From the NCBI GenBank assembly GCA_910589415.1, contig OU342635.1:6572001-6636000 (forward strand): a DNA stretch of 64,000 nucleotides, in the 5' to 3' direction. Both the position numbers and the translations under genes were made by a program. The stretch comes from Malachius bipustulatus (Eukaryota; Arthropoda; Insecta; Coleoptera; Melyridae). The stretch's first letter is position 1, and every line of letters starts with the position of its first letter. Below, one piece after another: positions 12,014 to 22,447 of the stretch. Below the pieces are notes generated by a model that searched no databases, was not told the origin of the DNA, and saw only the letters and a program-made list of their open reading frames with translations.

Positions 12014-12566
12014 AAAATTATTAAAAAAAACTTCGTCATTGCTGAGCCGAATAACACCCTGTATAAGTTTTTTTCCATCAATATAGATGGTATAAAATTG
12101 ACCTGTTTCGGGTTTTTAATCTTCAGATCACACTTCTATAAATTCGGGGGGGGGGGGGGGGGGGGGGGGCAAGTTTTGAAATGAAAGCACGGTATAATTT
12201 CCCAAATAGAGAATAATTACATTTTGAAAAGACCTTATAAGCAGGTGTATTTATTTTTACTCCTTAATTGCCATTGCTGTTTTTTTTAAATACTTTATTA
12301 TTGTTTTTGGCATGCTTAGATTTTCAAAAATCACATTTCACTTCACTGTGATTACTTGAGGTCTTTTCAAAATGTAATTATTCTCTATTTGGGAAATTAT
12401 ACCGTGCTTTCATTTTAAAACTTGCCACCCCCCGAAATTTATAGAAGTGTGATCTGAAGATTAAAAACCCGAAACAGGACAATTTTATACCATATCTATT
12501 GATGATGAAAAAAATTATACAGGGTGTTATTTGGCTCAGCAATGACGACGGATTTTTTTTTAATAG
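12014..12566. repeat. foldback element G with a 24-G run
   Basis: The outer arms pair CGTCATTGCTGAGCCGAATA (about 12022) with TATTTGGCTCAGCAATGACG (about 12529), and the arms continue to near the centre at about 12290. Each arm carries a CACCCTGTATA / TATACAGGGTG segment. The left arm holds 24 consecutive G (12146-12169) where the right arm has only six C (near 12428), so the run has expanded on one side or is an assembly artefact. Confidence 0.8.
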
Positions 12567-12569
12567 GTT

Positions 12570-14105
12570 GAAAGGCGTAAAGTTGTAAAGGTGTCATAGA
12601 TGGGTGATCGCTCAGGAACATAAAAAAAAAACTCGAGGCTCAAGATTATTATATTAAATTAATTGGTATTCAAATCTAAAGTATACCAAGGTGGAATAAT
12701 GTGTCTTATATAATAATAATAAAAAATTGAATAAATTAAAAATAATAAAATAAATAAAAATTAGATCCCAAGGGAACTGTTCCCCGTTAATAAAAGGTGC
12801 AATAAATAATAATAATAACAATAATAGGTACCGACTCCGACTAAATAATAATAATAATACCTATATACTAATGTGATTTTTCATGGTAAAGATAAACAGC
12901 ATAATAATATGGTATTTGGTATTTATTCAGATATTTATGTATACTTATAAATGAATGATGATCATGTTAATAAAAGCAAATATTAGGATATTATTTATTT
13001 ATGCGCAATCATTTAAATGGGAATTGTAAGGTTATTAAAGTTAGTAATGTTGACCACAATTTCAGCAAAGTCGAGGATAGTTATTATACCTTACCTTATT
13101 CCTACATAGCAGTAACCGATAGAACGAAGAAAAATTATTCATGAAGTCAAAATAATGTGGTAGGTACTTGATTTATAGGTAGGTAATAGATCAAGAAAAT
13201 CACAATTCTGTTTAAATGCTTAGGTTTCTTATATACCTATACGTAGATGAATTAATTACACAAATAATTATTTTAATATGAATTATTAAAAAAATTGAAT
13301 AATAAATTATTGAGAAATCAAAATTAAAACCAGTTATGATGTTATCTATATATTTTTAACTTCCTTATAAATTGCCTATCAGTATATCTGCGTAATCCAA
13401 TATGTAATTCGTTTAAAAAAAATTAATTTTTAATTAATCAAGGTCATTTTGCGTGAAGGTTACAACTGTTATTAGTAAGATTATTTATTTATGAATCTAT
13501 GAGTAGATCACTACTGATCGATCACACACCCCCATTGACCCTAATAGGAACTCTCTTCAGTTTCTTCACTCTAGCTAAATAATAGTTCTTCAGTTATTGG
13601 AATCAAAATATATTAAAACTGACTCTCCTATTGACCATCAACCACGTCCAAACTCTAGGGCAGGAAGGTATAAACCTTGGCAAAAAATATACAATTCACA
13701 CGAGGGTGTTTTTAGTGATAATAATCTTATTATAATTTTTTCTACTCTTATTGAATAATATTCCAATTATTAGAGCTTTTTGGATTAATTACTGAGGTTA
13801 TTATTCGTATAGGTATTGAATTATAGTTCATAATATCCGGCTCTTGTCCAATCACAGCTGTACACTAAGCAATTAATACCCGCTGGTGGACCAATCAAAA
13901 GCTGCTTAATTTAATAAAAAGAGCAAATCTGTGAATAAAGCCATCATCTCGGGAATTATGGCTTATGGCTTCATAATTGCTCATATAATAATATATTAAT
14001 AAAAGTTACAAAATTACGTTTACCTAGTAGACATTTATACCTTACACTCTCTGGCATAGTACATCGTAATACGTGTCGTCACTTATCATACGTCTCTCTT
14101 CCACA
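12570..14105. other. AT-rich intergenic DNA
   Basis: No gene is supported. Simple AAT repeats occur at about 12710-12860. I see no long open frames or known repeat boundaries. Confidence 0.5.
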
Positions 14106-14109
14106 GAGA

Positions 14110-14870
14110 ACTTGAAGGTGTCACTTCATACTTCTTCTTCCACAATCAGGTGGTCTGTTTATATATTTTCTATAAGACGTTCCACATTCGCACAGTTTGT
14201 AGATCATTACAAGAACTTGAACGTGTGTCACTTTTCATACTTCTTCTTCCACAATCAGGTGGTCTGTTTATATCTTTTGTATAAGACGTTCCACATTCGC
14301 ACAGTTTGTAGATCGTTACAAGAACTTGAAGGTGTCACTTTATACTTCTTCTTCCACAATCAGGTGGTCTGTTTATATATTTTCTATAAGACGTTCCACA
14401 TTCGCACAGTTTGTAGATCATTACAAGAACTTGAACGTGTGTCACTTTTCATACTTCTTCTTCCACAATCAGGTGGTCTGATTATATCTTTTGTATAAAA
14501 CGTTCCACATTCGAACAGTTTGTAGATCGTTACAAGAACTTGAAGGTGTCACTTCATACTTCTTCTTCCACAATCAGGTGGTCTGTTTATATATTTTCTA
14601 TAAGACGTTCCACATTCGCACAGTTTGTAGATCATTACAAGAACTTGAACGTGTGTCACTTTTCATACTTCTTCTTCCACAATCAGGTGGTCTGATTATA
14701 TCTTTTGTATAAAACGTTCCACATTCGAACAGTTTATAGATCGTTACAGGAACTAGATAAGGTGTTATGTACTTCATATACCTACTTCTTCTTCCACAGT
14801 CAGGTGGTCTGTTTACATAAAACGTTCCACATTCGCACAGTTTGTAGATCGTTATTGAATAGAGGTGAAG
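14110..14870. repeat. dimeric tandem repeat array (109 + 105 bp units)
   Basis: Seven copies of a unit holding CTTCTTCTTCCACAATCAGG start at 14131, 14240, 14345, 14454, 14559, 14668 and 14785. The spacings are 109, 105, 109, 105, 109 and 117. The alternation gives a 214-bp higher-order repeat in which one monomer ends with ATTACAAGAACTTGAACGTG and the other with CGTTACAAGAACTTGAAGGT. Overlapping open frames on both strands arise from the unit length and are not taken as genes. Confidence 0.92.
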
Positions 14871-15196
14871 AAGAAGAAGGAGAAGAACTTGAATAGAGGT
14901 GTCATAGATTCCTGGCATTTTCCAACCAGGCAGAAAGTATACCTACCTAAAACAAGAGATGATGGATACATTACTTTCCACCTGGGTAAAAAGTACCTAA
15001 TGGTTTTGAGAGAAATTGAATTTCATCCAAAACATATTTTCAGAAAATTCAAAATGGCGGACTGAATTTAAAGTACCGGTGGACCCCCGCCCTACTCGAT
15101 AGAAATAAGAAAGATCGACAACGGAATTTTTTCATACTTTTTGACTACACTCTAAAACGGGGGACACCATATCAGATCTTGGGTGTTCCTGTTATA

Positions 15197-16344
15197 CAGG
15201 GTGCCCCAGTTTTTTCCCCGCAAACTTTATTTTAGATAGAAAATTTCTTCTGGTAAAAATGTTCTATTTGCTTAGTATTTTTGGTCATTAGTATATACAT
15301 CCGCGGCTCCTACAGTTTCACTATGGCACCTATATAGGGGTGGAGAACATATCTATAGTAACACCAAGAAGGTATTTATTTGCTTTGCAAATTTATGGTT
15401 AGTCAAAAAAAGAGGCACTAAGAGCCGCTCTAATGAGTCCGGTCCTGGGTAGCCGGCGTATAAATACATAGGAAGCACGCACTCGAAATGATGAATACGC
15501 GGCCAAGCCAACCGGATCGTCAGTGGCGGATGCCATGGACACGACACAGAGAGGGATTCGACCGGATATAAGATTTCTCATATCGTATCCAGAGTATAGC
15601 GAACGATGTCACGATTTTTGGAATGCAAATGCAAAATAAATGCAAAATTCAAAATAAAAATCGTGCTACTGTTAATCTCGAAGATATTCCTTGCCCTGAA
15701 AGTGAAGAAAAAAATAGAAATTCGACCGTATAGTGTCAAAGCGAGGCCTTAGTTGTGACCTTAAATTAGTTTGCAATGGCTGTTTTCAGCTTCTTACCCA
15801 CCCAGCACCCCTATTTCGCTCCTCGGTCCCGTAAAAATTGATGAAACTTAGGAGCCGCGCGGATGTTAATTACCGTATTTTTATTTTTGACTGTTCTTAG
15901 AGCAAGTAAACTTTAAAACGATATACAAGGTGTTACTTAAAGGCAAGTACTTAATTTATTTTATCAATTTTTACTGGATTTACGGAATTACTGGATCAAT
16001 TTTAAGTAGATAACTTGTGTTCTAAAATGACTGGTTTTCAAGATACAGGGTGACATGTTTTTTTTTAATCGGTTTTTTATTAATATCTCAAACATTCTTT
16101 TGCCGATATTACTGAAATTTGAAAGTGTTATTTATAGTAATAAGGAGCTCCTTTAGTCCCAAGTAGATTAAAATTATTAGGTCCATTGGCGTCCAGAGGG
16201 GCACCCTCGCCAATATTATTGCAAACAAAAATGTAGACCACTGACTTTTTTTAATTTTGATATTTTTTTCAGATTAAATGATAGTCGGAAGAAAATTGAC
16301 TATCTAATTATAAATTTTGCGGGGAAAAACTGGGACACCCCCTG
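15197..16344. mobile_element. foldback transposon family F (TA-CAGGGTGCCCCAG)
   Basis: The ends CAGGGTGCCCCAGTTTTTTC and GAAAAACTGGGACACCCCCTG are inverted and flanked by TA (15195-15196 and 16345-16346). The outer arms are only about 80-100 bp. Inside is a second palindrome (about 15298-15868) pairing CATCCGCGGCTCCTA with the complement around TAGGAGCCGCGCGGATG. No transposase is seen. Confidence 0.8.
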
Positions 16345-17158
16345 TATATTTGTATTATTCTTTTTTTTTTTAATAAAATACCATTTTTATTACAAAACTT
16401 TTGTGATTGTGGTTTATCTGATTCTATTAATTTATGGGGAAAATAAGAAAGCAATAAAATCATACATAAACCATGGTATTTTTAAGATTACCCCTTCACG
16501 AATTTTGCCGGTTTGTATTCTGTTCTCAATTTATTGGTTCAAGTAGCCTAATTATAAATTTTATGAAAATTAACACGAATTTGTAGCTATTTATGTATTT
16601 CTGTTGTGCAAGTTATTATTTTTTCAAACTCTTAGAAATGACATAACATTCATAACAGTCTAATATCTTCTGTAAGTAGGTACTTTCACTTGTTCAGCAG
16701 TCCAATAATGCTTATCGTTGGGATTATTACTATTACATGTAGATAATCACTTTCACTCAAAGATCGTTATACATAGGTATACATACCTACTACCTTAATT
16801 ATTACTCCTACTATAATGAGGAAAGGTATACAGGATTATCCTAAATAAGCTCCAATAATTTTAGGGGGTGATTCGTTGGCTCATTCTAAACAGAAAATTT
16901 CCAGTAACGTGTGTGTTCGGAATTTTTGAGATACAGGGGGTGTCAAAAAAAAAGATTTTTTTTCAATTTTTTTTTTTAATTTCTCAGGAACTGTTTGAGG
17001 TAGGTACCTATACAGAGCTCAACTTTTGTACACATCCTTATCATTGATATTAGCTACCTTTTCATATGCCCAGTGACGGAGATTTTGGGATTGCGTTAGG
17101 TTTTTTGCCCCCGATTTCTAAGACACTGGTAAAATTGACATTTTAAAAGCACGTTTTA
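16345..17158. other. intergenic DNA with repeat scraps
   Basis: No gene is seen. A lone fragment with TACAGGGGGTGTC (about 16932) suggests a decayed foldback end. Confidence 0.45.
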
Positions 17159-17160
17159 TA

Positions 17161-18235
17161 CAGGGTGTCTCTAAAAGGTACCACCAACGTTCTACCACAG
17201 ATTCCCGAGGAAAAAATATGCCGATTTAACCGAACTTATCCATGTCCAAAGTTGTACCCTTTTCAAGATACAGCCCTTAAAAGGGGGTCAACTAAATACT
17301 CATTTTCCAGAATAAGTCAAAAATGGTTTAAACGAGAAACTTCAAAATTTCACCACCTACTACTTATGTTAAGACCAATAAACTGACGTAGTCTTACAAA
17401 CATTGACGTACAGGGTGTTCCTATTTTTGATGTCGCGTCTCACGTTTGACCCCAGAACTTTTTTATCCGCACGTCACTGATTAATTTTGTATTTTTTATC
17501 TAAAGGTTGAAGTATTACTGAACTTTTTGCGCCCCTATAAAAATTTTGTATCTTGCATGGTTTCCCCGTCATTAATTTTCAATGATACACCCACAATGCT
17601 GAAAACGTATTTGAAAAATATAATTTTTACTTAACCTTAAGCATAAAACCAAAAGGTAAACAAATATTCAAATTAGAATGCGTACAATGATAAGCAGAAT
17701 CAAACAACCGATAAGACTTATCCTGATATTTAAAGTCATCTTTGTGAAATAAAATTTAATTAATTTTAAGTAAAAATTACATTTTTCAAATACGTTTTCA
17801 GCATTGTGGGTGTATCATTGAAAATTAATGACGGGGAAACCATGCAAGATACAAAATTTTTATAAGGGCGCAAAAAGTTCAGTAATACTTCAACCTTTAG
17901 ATAAAAAATACAAAATCAATCAGTGGCGTGCGGATAAAAAAGTTCTGGGGTCAAACGTGAGACGCGACATCAAAAATAGGAACACCCTGTACGTCAATGT
18001 TTGTAAGACTACGTCAGTTTATTAGTCTTAACGTAGTAGGTGGTGAAATTTTGAAGTTTCTTGTTTAAACCATTTTTGACTTATTCTGGAAAATGAGTAT
18101 TTAGTTGACCCCCTTTTAAGGGCTGTATCTTGAAAAGGGTACAACTTTGGACATGGATAAGTTCGGTTAAATCGGCATATTTTTTCCTCGGGAATCTGTG
18201 GTAGAACGTTGGTGGTACCTTTTAGAGACACCCTG
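17161..18235. mobile_element. foldback transposon family E, near-perfect palindrome with a nested palindrome at its centre
   Basis: The 1075-bp element starts CAGGGTGTCTCTAAAAGGTA and ends with the complement TACCTTTTAGAGACACCCTG. TA flanks both ends (17159-17160 and 18236-18237). The arms are about 476 bp each with a spacer of about 120 bp, and they differ at very few positions over the parts I compared. An inner inverted pair with its own TACAGGGTGTTCC ends lies at 17411-17985, bounded by TTGACGTA on the left and TACGTCAA on the right. The inner unit therefore sits on the dyad of the outer one. The frames at 17165-17386 and 18028-18279 give the same peptide from both arms and are artefacts of symmetry. 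Confidence 0.9.
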
Positions 18236-18239
18236 TATT

Positions 18240-20500
18240 TTCTACACAAAAAAGTACTCCTGGTCATAATGGCCAACACGTTAACCGTTTTTGAGAAAAA
18301 CAGCCATTTACGATAAAAAACTTACATAGGTATACGATGTTCGAAAAACTGGAAAAATAATCTCTTTTTTTTATACCCGGTTTTTTTGACGGTGCATTTT
18401 TGGACACAAGTTGATGGGAACTTTTTTCCTCAGAACAGAACTACTTTCATGATGAAAAAAGTCTAGGGAAAAACTAGTAGTAATTTTCCTAATTTGCTAA
18501 CAACAAAATCCATGTATAATATACCTATCTTAAGCGTGCTTGGAAAAGTTTTTGTTAGAGAAATTTATTCACATTTTGTTATTGTTTATTGTCTACACAT
18601 GCTACATTTGCAAATGGTGAGTAATAAAACGAAGACACATGAAAATTTAACAGAAAAAGTATGGGTCAATACTGTTTAGGAAGTTTCAAGAACGTCATGG
18701 AATCTACCTATACCTATACCTATAAATATCTACTTCACCTAACAAAAATGTGGCTCATTTCGGTGAATATATTAATTTATTATGTGGTAATTAAAGCAAC
18801 GGTGAATGTTTCGCGATTTAATTATTGATTGATCGAGAAATTATAATGGCTCTATACCTATACCTACAGGGTGAGTCATTCATTCCAATCTTCGCACCCG
18901 GATATCTCTGTTGGTAAGCCATATATGATACAAAAAAATTGCGCAGACGAAAGTTGTGACCTGACCTTGTGGACCAATTTCATGGTCATTTGAATGTGAA
19001 GGTTATTTTTTAAATAGGACACCCTGTATATTTTTGTTTTTTCATATTTCAACTATCGGAAAACGGCTTACATGTCCCTATACATTTTTTCATGTAAATG
19101 TGCTTTAAATTTTAATACAGAGTGAAGAAAATTACCATCACCCTTTATAAAAATTTCATCCACACAATAGGATACTACATGAAAAATTAGGATAGGATAG
19201 GATTACACATTGTCAACTGTCAATGTGTAAACAAGTACTATATACACCGTTCACATATTAAAAAAGAACTAGGTGGCCATGAACTTTTGTTTTTAGGTTT
19301 GAAAAAATGAAAACTCCCTAGATCTCGATTGACAATATCAGCTGATCGAGATATTAAAGGTTAAGTAAACACTGACAGTTGTCAAATCACTCAAATTGTC
19401 TCAGCTGATTAACAGCCTTGTTGTCTAATTGAAGTTTTAGAAGAAGGGGTATCTAGGATAGGTAATTTTTTACTCATCTGATCAATTTTTTTTCAAACTG
19501 ACAAATAAAATTATTAAATTTTTGACATTTTAAATTTCGAAAGAGCAAAATGACGAAAATAATATCTTTAGATGGATAAATCCACATTAGGAAAGCATTT
19601 CAATGATTAAGATCCATAAAGTCCAAACTTGAGAAAACATTTAAGTCATTCTCTGAAGGTAAAATATATTTGGGATGTAAGTATTAAGAAAAATATGTGT
19701 ATCTGCTAAATTGCTAGTAATGCGGTCTCCTGATAGTAGTCAGACCGTGCATTAGCAAGTATTATTAGACAGGTCAAATGTGAAATTACACCTTTGGGCA
19801 GCCCGCCTAAAACAGGCATACTAATTATGAAAATATTGTGTTTCCGAAAGATTTGCAATAATCTATTTCCAATACAACCCAATCGATGACATGGGGGTAT
19901 TGTAAACTTCATTATACAAGCACGTAAATTAGCAGCTTCCCTCTAAGGATAAAGTAATGAATGTTATGTCTTGAAGAGCTTTCAAAATGTAAGTACACCT
20001 GACATGTGACAAAATTAATATAATCATTGTGAAAAACTTATTTCGGAGGACTGGACGAAACAAATGGACATGGTGAAAATCTTATTAAAATCAGAGCGCT
20101 GAAGATGATTCTGATTCTAAGCAGGATGGCAGTAGCTGTTATTGATAATGGGGGATAATTTTGGGCCAGAAGCGAAAACTGAAAAGTATCTTGTGTAAAA
20201 CATTCTCATGAAGTCTAGAATCTTCGCATGGCTGGTTTCTGACACAGTACTATGATACCGAATAACCGACGAATTGACGAAAAATATTTTTCATTTACGT
20301 ACCTATATTTTAATATTTTAATAAACGCACCGATATATTTTAATTACCTGCTATGTATTTATTAAAAGTAAATTAATATAATTGATTCAATTTTTTTATT
20401 TTATATTCAAAAAGTACATTTGTGTATTTTCCTAACTTGGCAAAATTACATGATAACCTTTTTCTCAAACTCTTATGAAAAGCTTAAAATTTTAAGATCT
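18240..20500. other. intergenic DNA with fragments of foldback elements
   Basis: No gene is supported. An element end TACAGGGTGAGTCATTCATTCC (about 18866) begins a block shared with 56377 onward (the CACCCGGATATCTCTGTTGG phrase). A CACCCTGTATA end lies near 19023, and family-B-like sequence (CGGCTTACATGTCCCTAT) near 19070. Confidence 0.55.
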
Positions 20501-20502
20501 TA

Positions 20503-21223
20503 CGCCGTGTCCTAGCTGCATCCGGGTAATGCGTTGCGTGCGATGCGGGGAACGCACGCAACGCAAAATCGCACGGGGAATTTTGAGTGTGTCCTAACTG
20601 AATGCGGGCGGTTCGTGCGAGAAAATGGTTTCCAATCCAACTATTTCTGGTGCAGCTTCAGATGAAATACGTTTTAATTTGGAAACCAGTAGGTTGTTGG
20701 AGCTTGAAAGACTTAAAAATCACAGAAAGAAACATGTTACTTAAGAGAAAGAAACAATAAGACGCAAGTAATCTATAGAAATAGTTATAGATTTGATAGA
20801 TAGATAAATAGCAGGTAGGTTAAATATAAAAAGGTCTACAATAGAAGTTAATAGACCTCATACTTACTTTAAAAGCCTAAATTCGAGACATTTTCACATT
20901 CCCAGTGTACCTTGACTCTTGTTCTTGTAAAATAGATTTCTCTTATTGCAAAAAAATGTTTCGCTTTGGCACGAAGGCAATCGAAATTAAAAAAATTTCC
21001 TGCCAGCCGCAAAAATCGCAAGATTTTGACAGATGAAAAAACTAAATATTTCAATTTAAAACAATGCGTGCGTTGCGGTGTCGTTTTATCGTACGACTTT
21101 GCGGGCAAACGCGTCTACTGAGGACACTCCCATTGCTTTGCATGTGTTTTATTTTAATCGTTCCTCGCAACGCACGCACGCAACGCACGCAACGCAGTCC
21201 CCGGATGCAGCTAGGACGCGGCG
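20503..21223. mobile_element. PIF/Harbinger-like non-autonomous DNA transposon
   Basis: 721 bp with inverted ends: CGCCGTGTCCTAGCTGCATC at the left, and GATGCAGCTAGGACGCGGCG at the right. TTA flanks both sides (20500-20502 and 21224-21226). A 3-bp TTA/TAA duplication is the hallmark of PIF/Harbinger elements. Subterminal repeats built on AACGCACGCAACGCA are present at both ends and could be transposase binding sites. A short frame beginning MVSNPTISGAAS (about 20623) ends after some 39 codons, so no transposase is encoded. Superfamily assignment rests on the duplication alone. Confidence 0.75.
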
Positions 21224-21681
21224 TTAGATCCAGCGACATTGCGTTCTAGTTAAAGATTGCAATATGTGACTAAATGATTCAAAATAAAAAGCCCCCAAAG
21301 ATGTAAATATAAATATAATAAGAAGAATACCAAAAATATCAAAAATCCATCTGGCAACTATGTCCTGTTCCTTGCCATAAAACTTCAACCTCATAAAAAA
21401 GAGACATAACCAAACTCCAGCCAATGATTGACAGCGGTTATACCCAGTGATTTCTATCACCCTACACCATAACCCAATTCTTTTATAATAAGTGAACGGT
21501 GTATAGGTGTTTTCAATACGGCGGTGAAAGCTGTGGAAATAATTAGGTAACCTAATATGAAAGACACCATCATCCAGTGAGTGTAGTATAAGTTATAAAA
21601 CGAATAAACAGCCAATAAGAGAACTAGAAGACGGGGCTTGGCAAAACCTAGTTGGGATATAAATAAACGCGTCGCATTCAC
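21224..21681 (-). pseudogene. small multi-pass membrane protein, one frameshift
   Basis: Two overlapping frames on the minus strand together encode about 150 residues. The first (21457-21681) begins MNATRLFISQLGFAKPRLLV and has two hydrophobic stretches. The second (21224-21460) has two more, around VWLCLFFM and FGILLIIFIFT. Their junction at 21457-21460 is a one-base frame change with no room for an intron, so this is either a sequence error or a mutation. The TAA stop is exactly the TTA target site of the adjacent Harbinger-like element. The gene faces away from the caspase gene at 22035, with about 350 bp between the two starts that could hold a shared promoter. I do not recognise the family; four transmembrane helices in about 150 residues is the only functional hint. 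Confidence 0.5.
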
Positions 21682-22034
21682 CTGAACGACTAATTGGCAT
21701 AATAGTCCTTCCGTATGTTTTATATTCTAAAAATTTCGTAAAAGTTGCAGATCAGCTGTTAGATGACAGGTGACAGGGACACTTTGACACAAGCTCAAAG
21801 TAAATGTCATAATTTGTGTTTGTTGATTTTTTGTCACAGAAAAATAGAAGATTTCTCCCTGGTTTGGTTTTGTTTTTGTGTGGTGACTGGTGACTAATGA
21901 TTATTAATGTGAGTGTAAACAAACTGTAAATAAATTATAAATCTCTCTCTCTGCCACTGCATTAATTATTAATTGTGTACATTTTACTTAGTTTTTGTAC
22001 TTACAGTTTACCCTAAAAGTAGTAAAAACCAAAA

Positions 22035-22447
22035 ATGCCGTCCTTAGATCCAGTGATCAGCAATATGAAAAAACTTGTCAATTCTTGCAAAGTGGAACCT
22101 ATACTTGAATTATTTATTCAAAAAAATATTTATACTCGGGAAAAGATTAATTCTTTGTTCTATGTAAGTACCTAGTTACTACCGCATGATATGTTTTGAT
22201 GCGTTAAGCAGTCCTTATTATAGTCGAAGGGTTATTCACCAGCAGTTCCTTTTTCAGTCTCTGGATCCAAACACAATCACAAATCACAACAAGAGATTAT
22301 TTTTTTTCGATGTGAGTAAAAGTGGACTAGCACCCGAGTTTATCAATTGTTTAGAAGAGACGTCTCAAATTTATTTGGCTAAGGCGTTGAAGGAAAAGCT
22401 GATCAACGGGAGTCCTCCAAAAGTAATTGAAACACACAAACTAAGAA
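22035..22447 (+). CDS. Dronc: CARD-encoding exons of the Dronc-like gene
   Basis: Exon 1 (22035-22163) is followed by GTAAGTA. Exon 2 begins after TTTTTCAG at 22258 and ends before GTAAGC at 22448, with one base left over (phase 1), which suits the two-base remainder at the start of the 27901 exon. Without the splice, the frame runs only seven further codons past 22447 before stopping at 22462-22464. A reader could therefore misannotate it as a free CARD-only protein, and that alternative transcript is possible. Confidence 0.75.

Noticed and set aside
14073..14896. Overlapping open frames on both strands rich in Cys, His and Phe
   Set aside because: They come from the tandem repeat units; frames exist on both strands and change at each unit.
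17165..18279. Two frames giving nearly the same peptide (RFNRTYPCPKLYPFQDTALK)
   Set aside because: They are the two arms of one palindrome read outward, not a gene pair.
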